Both the position numbers and the translations under genes were made by a program. DNA of 5,578 nucleotides. It comes from Phycisphaerae bacterium (GTDB lineage Bacteria; Planctomycetota; Phycisphaerae; Phycisphaerales; SM1A02). Under the pieces are notes generated by a model. It made no database searches. It saw nothing but the letters and a program-made list of their open reading frames with translations, and was not told where the DNA came from. The stretch is from NCBI GenBank assembly GCA_016873355.1, contig VGXK01000157.1, positions 1 through 5,578 of the forward strand, given 5' to 3'. Positions 1-3,411 of the stretch are shown one piece after another (positions within the stretch are counted from its first letter, which is position 1; the number at the start of each line of letters is the position of its first letter).

Positions 1-36
1 CCACACGAAGTCGCAGCCCGCCAGATCGCTACGAAT

Positions 37-44
37 GAGGAGGA
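37..44 (+). promoter_or_regulatory. Shine-Dalgarno sequence deciding the lipoprotein start
   Basis: GAGGAGGA is a near-perfect ribosome binding site. It ends 11 bases before the ATG at 56, at the long end of normal spacing. It overlaps the competing ATG at 35, so it cannot serve that codon. No Shine-Dalgarno sequence precedes the ATG at 35. This favours 56 as the true start. Confidence 0.6.
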
Positions 45-55
45 ACCGCTCTAGG

Positions 56-913
56 ATGGTGCCGACCGTGCGGCGCCCGCTGCTCATCCTCCCGGTGCTT
101 GCGATCGCGGCATCGTTGGCGCTCGTCGCCTGCGGCCGCAAGAAGGTCGGCGAGTACGACACGAGCACGCCGGAAGCCGCGATCGAGGCGATGCACCGCA
201 TGATCGTCGACGGTCACGCCGAACTGCTTCCCCAGATGGTTCACCTGGAGGCTCGCGATGTGGAGTTCGACGACGGCGTGACCGAGGCGAGCGCCATCGC
301 CGACGTGAAGGGCAAGGCGGGGGAGATGCTCGGCCGCCTCTGGCGCATCAGCGTGAAGATCCGAGAGCGCTGGCCGAAGCAGGTCGACCGCGAGATCCGC
401 AACGCAGCGAAGCAGCAGGGGCTCGAGGAGTTCATCACCTCGATCCTCATCGATCCCTTCGCGTCGCTCAATTCGCAGCGGGAGCATCTCTCAGCCGAGG
501 ACATGACCGACGGCACGGCGGCGCTGCTCTGGAAGGGCGAGCCGATTCCCGGCGGCTTCATTCGACTCGTCGAGACGCCCGAGGGTTGGCGCGTGGACAT
601 TCCCGTCGAGCTGGCGCGCGGCAACCGCTACTGGCCCGACACGCGCCACGAGTGGGCGGTGGTCGCCAGCATGATGCTCGCCATCGAGAACTCGCTGAAG
701 GATTTCGAGCGCGAGCTCGATTCGGGCCGCTTCAAGGATCTGGGCCAGGCGAGCGCCCGCGTCGGACGGCTCGTCGGCGAGTCGGTCGTCGCGCAGAGCA
801 TCATCTACGCCTTCATGAAGCGACCGGAGAGCGGCTCGTCGTCGACGCCGCGCGCCGGGGACGCGCCGCCGGGCAGCTCCGCGCCCGCGAATTCGGCCTC
901 TCCGCCGGGCTGA
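56..913 (+). CDS. Predicted lipoprotein of unknown function
   Basis: This gene encodes 285 residues from the ATG at 56. I do not recognise the family. Residues 1-26 form a bacterial lipoprotein signal peptide: a short basic start (TVRR), a hydrophobic core (LLILPVLAIAASLAL) and the lipobox LVAC with Cys26 as the lipidated residue, followed by charged GRKK. The protein should therefore be exported and membrane-anchored. Just after the anchor, TSTPEAAIEAMHRMIVDG resembles the first helix of small exported NTF2-like or DUF4878-type proteins, but this is only a resemblance. The middle is soluble mixed helix and strand (for example TAALLWKGEPIPGGFIRLVE), and the last 30 residues are Ser/Pro/Gly/Ala-rich and probably disordered. 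An in-frame ATG at 35 would give 292 residues. The ATG at 56 is preferred because GAGGAGG lies 12-18 bases upstream and the signal peptide then has normal length. No catalytic motif is seen. Confidence 0.85.
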   Translation: MVPTVRRPLLILPVLAIAASLALVACGRKKVGEYDTSTPEAAIEAMHRMIVDGHAELLPQMVHLEARDVEFDDGVTEASAIADVKGKAGEMLGRLWRISVKIRERWPKQVDREIRNAAKQQGLEEFITSILIDPFASLNSQREHLSAEDMTDGTAALLWKGEPIPGGFIRLVETPEGWRVDIPVELARGNRYWPDTRHEWAVVASMMLAIENSLKDFERELDSGRFKDLGQASARVGRLVGESVVAQSIIYAFMKRPESGSSSTPRAGDAPPGSSAPANSASPPG

Positions 914-930
914 CGGACCGCGCTCGTCCG
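914..930. repeat. 5-bp inverted repeat just after the lipoprotein stop
   Basis: CGGAC (914-918) and GTCCG (926-930) form a 5-bp stem with a 7-base loop directly after the TGA at 911-913. It could end or protect the lipoprotein mRNA. There is no T-run after it, so it is not a convincing intrinsic terminator, and in DNA this GC-rich it may be chance. Confidence 0.3.
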
Positions 931-975
931 CGAATCTCCGACGCATCTGTCACGGTGGCAGGCTTCGAGCGGGGG

Positions 976-1011
976 CGACGCGCCGTCGGCAGCGGCTGGT
1001 CGTGTTCGACC
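976..1011. promoter_or_regulatory. Two short inverted repeats upstream of the hsp20 promoter, possible activator sites
   Basis: CGACG-CGC-CGTCG (976-988) and GGTCG-TGTT-CGACC (998-1011) are perfect dyads centred about 68 and 45 bases before the predicted hsp20 transcription start. Sigma-54 promoters need an enhancer-binding protein that usually binds dyads, though typically somewhat farther upstream. The two dyads share the CGAC/GTCG core, which could mean one regulator. Both are short and GC-rich, so chance cannot be excluded. Confidence 0.3.
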
Positions 1012-1023
1012 GTCCCCGGCGAC

Positions 1024-1039
1024 TGGCACGGCGTGTGCA
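1024..1039 (+). promoter_or_regulatory. Sigma-54 (-24/-12) promoter of hsp20
   Basis: TGGCACGGCGTGTGCA matches the sigma-54 consensus TGGCAC-N5-TTGCA at every defined position except one (G for the first T of TTGCA). The invariant GG (1025-1026) and GC (1037-1038) have the required 10-base separation. With the GC at -13/-12, transcription should start at about 1050, giving a 34-base leader before the hsp20 ATG. A sigma-54 promoter means expression depends on an ATP-driven enhancer-binding activator, which is not encoded in this window. I saw no sigma-70-like or heat-shock sigma-32-like promoter in the same gap. Confidence 0.75.
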
Positions 1040-1049
1040 TTCACCCGCC

Positions 1050-1066
1050 GCCGGCACGATGCCGGC
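1050..1066 (+). promoter_or_regulatory. Hairpin at the predicted 5' end of the hsp20 mRNA
   Basis: GCCGGCA (1050-1056) and TGCCGGC (1060-1066) form a perfect 7-bp stem closed by the 3-base loop CGA. Its first base coincides with the start site predicted from the sigma-54 promoter. It lies just upstream of the ribosome binding site (1069-1074), which stays unpaired, so this is not a classic RNA thermometer. A 5'-end stabiliser or an initial-transcription signal fits better. It could also be a protein-binding dyad, since GCCGGC is itself a palindrome. Confidence 0.5.
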
Positions 1067-1068
1067 AT

Positions 1069-1074
1069 AAGGAG
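1069..1074 (+). promoter_or_regulatory. Shine-Dalgarno sequence of hsp20
   Basis: AAGGAG lies 9 bases before the ATG at 1084. It fixes that ATG as the start, although the reading frame is open much further upstream. Confidence 0.85.
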
Positions 1075-1083
1075 AAAACACCC

Positions 1084-1524
1084 ATGCTGACCACCGTTCC
1101 CATTCGTTCGTTCGCTCGCAACCCCTTTCGCGCCATCGACGAGGTCATGAACCTCGTGGCGCGGGACTTCGCCAACGGAAGCTGCTGCGCCGTGAATGCC
1201 CCGGCCGCGCTCGCCGTCGACATCCGGGAGCGCGAGAAGGAGTACCTCGTCGAGGCGTCGGTTCCGGGCTTCCGCAAGGACGAAGTCGATGTGCAGATGC
1301 ACGAGGGCGTGCTCTCGATCAGCGCGAATCGCCAGGAGTCGAACGAGACGATCGACGAGGGCTGGATCCGTCGCGAGCGCTCCACCACGAACCTGTCGCG
1401 CCAGGTCCGGCTGCCGGAAGGCGTGACGAGCGACGGCATTCGCGCCGATCTCAGCGACGGCGTGCTGACCGTGCGGATTCCGAAGCCGGCGCAGCTCCAG
1501 CCTCGCAAGATCTCGATCGGCTGA
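1084..1524 (+). CDS. Small heat-shock protein, Hsp20/alpha-crystallin family
   Basis: This 146-residue cytoplasmic chaperone would bind unfolding proteins without ATP and hold them for refolding by ATP-dependent chaperones. The length is typical. A variable N-terminal arm (1-40) starts MLTTVPIRSFARNPFRAIDE. The alpha-crystallin domain runs from about 41 to 134: ALAVDIRE opens it, then VPGFRKDEVDVQMHEGVLSI (60-79), the ERSTTNLSRQVRLP strand (98-111), and the hallmark LSDGVLTVRIPK (123-134) with its GVL. The C-terminal tail carries the I-x-I anchor as ISI at 143-145, which docks into neighbouring subunits during oligomer assembly. Oddities are a vicinal cysteine pair (Cys34-Cys35) just before the domain, and Leu and Val where the FSRSF-type strand of many relatives has Phe. 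The gene stands alone under a predicted sigma-54 promoter and converges with the transporter gene downstream. Confidence 0.97.
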   Translation: MLTTVPIRSFARNPFRAIDEVMNLVARDFANGSCCAVNAPAALAVDIREREKEYLVEASVPGFRKDEVDVQMHEGVLSISANRQESNETIDEGWIRRERSTTNLSRQVRLPEGVTSDGIRADLSDGVLTVRIPKPAQLQPRKISIG

Positions 1525-1582
1525 CCGCGACCGCTCGACCTCCAGCGACTCCACCCACGGCGGGTCGGATCCGAATCATGTC

Positions 1583-1604
1583 CGGGTCCGGCCCGCATTT
1601 CGTT
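1583..1604 (+). terminator. Weak candidate terminator of hsp20
   Basis: CGGG (1583-1586) and CCCG (1592-1595) can pair around a 5-base loop, followed by CATTTCGTT, the most T-rich stretch in the 142-base convergent gap. The stem is only 4 bp, so this is tentative. The rest of the gap (1525-1666) holds only short GC palindromes such as CGACGCGTCG at 1640-1649. I see no gene in it. Confidence 0.25.
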
Positions 1605-1666
1605 GCGCCTCGATGCTCCGCGGCGCTGGCCGCCGGGACCGACGCGTCGATCCGACCGCCGCCCGC

Positions 1667-3097
1667 TCACGGCCGCAGAAAGATCGCCGTCATCAGCAGG
1701 AACAGCGGAATCAGCACCACGCCGCTGTAGAGCATGTAGCCCAGGAACGACGGCATGCGCACGCCGCGGCTCTCCGCGATCGCCTTCACCATGAAGTTCG
1801 GCCCGTTTCCGATGTAGGTGTTCGCGCCCATGAAGACCGCGCCGAGACTCACACCCACGAGCAGGTCCTCGCGGACGAACGAGCGATCCGCGAGCGCGAG
1901 CACCCCCGGCCCCGCATCCACGGTGATCGCTTCGGCCGTTCGCAGGAAGACGAGGTACGTCGGAGCATTGTCGAGGAAGCTCGAGAGCACCCCGGTTGCC
2001 CAGAAGAACTGCCACGGCTGCGTGAGGCCCAGATGGGCGCCGTGGTGCTGGAGCACCGACAGGGGCACTTGCATCGACACGAAGATCCCCAGGAAGAGCG
2101 CCGCCACCTCGAGGATCGGCCCCCACGAGAATGCGTTCTCCTGCCGGACGCCGCGCGGCGTGGTGAGCAGGCTCAGTCCGGCCGCCGCCGCGAGCAGCAG
2201 ATCGCGCGTGAGGTGATCCTTCACGAGCGCCACGCTCAGCACGATTCCCGCCAGCCAGATGAGATTGATCGTGCCGCGCACCCGGATCGGCTTGATCTGC
2301 GTGCGGTCGCGACGCAGGTTGCGAGCGGTCTCGCGCGCGTGCTGGCGCCGATCGTAGAGGTAGTAGAGCAGGAGCAGGGCGCCGCTCATCGCCGCCCACT
2401 CGACCCAGAGATTGAGCGTCCACAGGAACGGCACGCCGCGCAGGAACCCGAGGAAGAGCGGTGGATCGCCGATCGGCAGCAGGCTTCCGCCGATGTTGCT
2501 CACCAGGAAGATGAACGCCACGACGGTGTGCACCACATGGCGGCGCTCCTTGTTCGTCTCGAGCAGCATGCGAATGAGCAGCATGCTGGCGCCCGTCGTT
2601 CCCACGACGCTGGCGATGAGCGTGCCGAAGGCGAGGATCGCCGTGTTCACGGCCGGCGTCGCCTCGAGGTCCGCGCGGATCGAGATGCCGCCGCTCACCA
2701 CGAACAGCGAGGCGAGCAGCAGGATGAACGGCACGTACTCGTGGCCGGCGAGACTTGCCGCCTCCGAGACCGCGTCGAAACCGAGCGTGACGCCGTAGTA
2801 GGCGAGCGTGGCCCCGGCCGCCGCCAGCGCCACGAGCAGTCGATTCAGATTGCTCTCCCACCAATGCTGCAGCGCGGGCACGAGCGGGAAGATCGCGATC
2901 GCGCCGAGCACTCCGACGAAGGGGATGATGCCGATCACCCAATGCGGCGGAGTCTCGAGATTGCCGAAGCCGGGTGAGGAGTGCAGCGAAAGGCCGAGCA
3001 GCACCGCCACCCCCAGGATCGCCGTCGCCTGCTTCACGCGTCGGATCGCCGCTCGCGACGCCGGATTCCCTGGATGCGATGCGTGTTCGGCGGACAT
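1667..3097 (-). CDS. Ion-transporter superfamily membrane protein (Na+/H+ antiporter or CitMHS-like)
   Basis: This 476-residue inner-membrane carrier has about 12 hydrophobic segments, including 24-40, 52-75, 84-105, 121-138, 186-206, 276-292, 325-345 and 451-473. It shows the two-fold layout of the ion transporter superfamily. In each half a re-entrant hairpin-type motif precedes an Asn/Gly/Pro-rich motif: GTTGASMLLIR (166-176) with SNIGGSLLPIGDPP (200-213), and SSFLDNAPTYL (372-382) with GANTYIGNGPN (424-434). These resemble NhaD-type sodium/proton antiporters and the putative citrate transporter family CitMHS_2. The substrate cannot be read from sequence: sodium/proton exchange is the usual annotation, and a carboxylate is possible. 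A basic loop at 248-273 probably faces the cytoplasm. The ATG at 3097 is chosen because family-like sequence begins just after it and no in-frame ATG, GTG or TTG lies close upstream, although it lacks a clear Shine-Dalgarno sequence. Confidence 0.85.
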   Translation of the reverse strand: MSAEHASHPGNPASRAAIRRVKQATAILGVAVLLGLSLHSSPGFGNLETPPHWVIGIIPFVGVLGAIAIFPLVPALQHWWESNLNRLLVALAAAGATLAYYGVTLGFDAVSEAASLAGHEYVPFILLLASLFVVSGGISIRADLEATPAVNTAILAFGTLIASVVGTTGASMLLIRMLLETNKERRHVVHTVVAFIFLVSNIGGSLLPIGDPPLFLGFLRGVPFLWTLNLWVEWAAMSGALLLLYYLYDRRQHARETARNLRRDRTQIKPIRVRGTINLIWLAGIVLSVALVKDHLTRDLLLAAAAGLSLLTTPRGVRQENAFSWGPILEVAALFLGIFVSMQVPLSVLQHHGAHLGLTQPWQFFWATGVLSSFLDNAPTYLVFLRTAEAITVDAGPGVLALADRSFVREDLLVGVSLGAVFMGANTYIGNGPNFMVKAIAESRGVRMPSFLGYMLYSGVVLIPLFLLMTAIFLRP

Positions 3098-3175
3098 GGA
3101 ACCGCGAAAGGTAGCGGCAACGATTCGAGCGATCGCGCGACGGCAATGCGCGAGTCTCCCGGATCCGCGTGATGA

Positions 3176-3206
3176 TTCGCTCCGCTGCCGGCGGGTCCGG
3201 AGCGAA
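3176..3206 (-). repeat. Stem-loop 1: perfect 9-bp inverted repeat
   Basis: TTCGCTCCG (3176-3184) and CGGAGCGAA (3198-3206) are perfect reverse complements around a 13-base loop that itself contains GCCGGC. Read on the minus strand this is the last of three stem-loops and ends 78 bases before the transporter ATG. The stem has mixed base composition, so it is less likely than a pure GC stem to be chance. Confidence 0.55.
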
Positions 3207-3234
3207 GGCACGGTCCCCCACGATCGACCGTGCC
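3207..3234 (-). repeat. Stem-loop 2: perfect 9-bp inverted repeat
   Basis: GGCACGGTC (3207-3215) and GACCGTGCC (3226-3234) pair perfectly around a 10-base loop. It abuts stem-loop 1 with no intervening base, so the two helices could stack end to end in RNA. On the minus strand it is followed by TTCGCTCC, which is not a U-tract, so a standard intrinsic terminator is unlikely. Confidence 0.55.
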
Positions 3235-3235
3235 C

Positions 3236-3266
3236 GCCCGGGAGACCAGTTCGGGTCGCTCCGGGC
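3236..3266 (-). repeat. Stem-loop 3: 8-bp inverted repeat with one bulge
   Basis: GCCCGGGAG (3236-3244) pairs with CTCCGGGC (3259-3266), leaving one bulged base and a 14-base loop. ACC and GGT inside the loop could extend the helix. A single base separates it from stem-loop 2. Read on the minus strand it comes first, about a dozen bases after the start site expected from the weak promoter at 3285-3312. Confidence 0.4.
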
Positions 3267-3284
3267 CCGGCGGCAACCGTGCGG

Positions 3285-3312
3285 AGAATACCCTCGACCC
3301 TCCGGGGCACAA
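3285..3312 (-). promoter_or_regulatory. Weak candidate sigma-70-type promoter for the transporter gene
   Basis: On the minus strand TTGTGC (3312-3307) and TATTCT (3290-3285) sit 16 bases apart. They match TTGACA at only three positions and TATAAT at four. If real, transcription would begin near 3278 and give a leader of about 180 bases containing all three stem-loops before the ATG at 3097. The placement is suggestive but the boxes are poor. Confidence 0.25.
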
Positions 3313-3411
3313 GGTCTTTTCAGCCGCTTTGACGGCGCGGCATGGATCCGACGACCTTCGGCACGAGAGCGGGATTCCTTCAGCCCTGCGTGGACGGCCG
3401 GAAAACCGGAG

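Larger units (their letters stand above)
3098..3411. other. 314-base structured gap between smc and the transporter gene
   Basis: No convincing gene lies here. The transporter frame stays open upstream to about 3310, but its translation is Arg/Gly/Pro-rich without family-like sequence, and it would have to code through three stem-loops. The gap holds a weak promoter candidate (3285-3312), three consecutive stem-loops (3176-3266), a long-range inverted repeat AAGGTC/GACCTT (3311-3316 and 3353-3358), the dyad CCGGAAAACCGG (3398-3409) just past the smc stop, and a small CCGC/GCGG stem (3102-3117) next to the transporter start codon. No T-rich intrinsic terminator for smc is visible. Confidence 0.6.

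Noticed and set aside
586..1083. N-terminal extension of the hsp20 frame back into the lipoprotein gene
   Set aside because: The frame is open, but the extension is the +1 shadow of the lipoprotein. A good ribosome site and promoter place the start at 1084.
914..1083. CIRCE element or sigma-32 promoter upstream of hsp20
   Set aside because: I found no TTAGCACTC-N9-GAGTGCTAA and no CTTGAA/CCCCAT pair with suitable spacing.
1613..2977. 454-codon plus-strand open frame opposite the transporter gene
   Set aside because: The translation is dominated by Arg, His, Glu and Gln with no fold-like pattern. Long antisense frames are expected in GC-rich genes, and the opposite strand encodes a clear membrane protein.
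1041..3221. 726-codon minus-strand open frame spanning hsp20 and the transporter
   Set aside because: It runs antisense through hsp20 and out of frame through the transporter, and its composition is low-complexity Arg/Gly/Ala.
3176..3234. Tandem hairpins as a mini-ykkC (guanidine-II) riboswitch
   Set aside because: That class has two short hairpins with ACGR loops. The loops here are 10 and 13 bases and lack that sequence, and the gene downstream is not a guanidine exporter type.
3176..3266. Stem-loops as standard intrinsic terminators of smc
   Set aside because: None is followed by a T-run on the minus strand. Termination by another mechanism remains possible.
3098..3310. N-terminal extension of the transporter to an ATG at 3310
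   Set aside because: The added 71 residues are Arg/Gly/Pro-rich without signal or membrane character, and the segment contains the three stem-loops. The normal family length is reached from 3097.
3398..3409. CCGGAAAACCGG dyad just after the smc stop as a terminator
   Set aside because: The stem is only 4 bp and is not followed by a T-tract on the minus strand.
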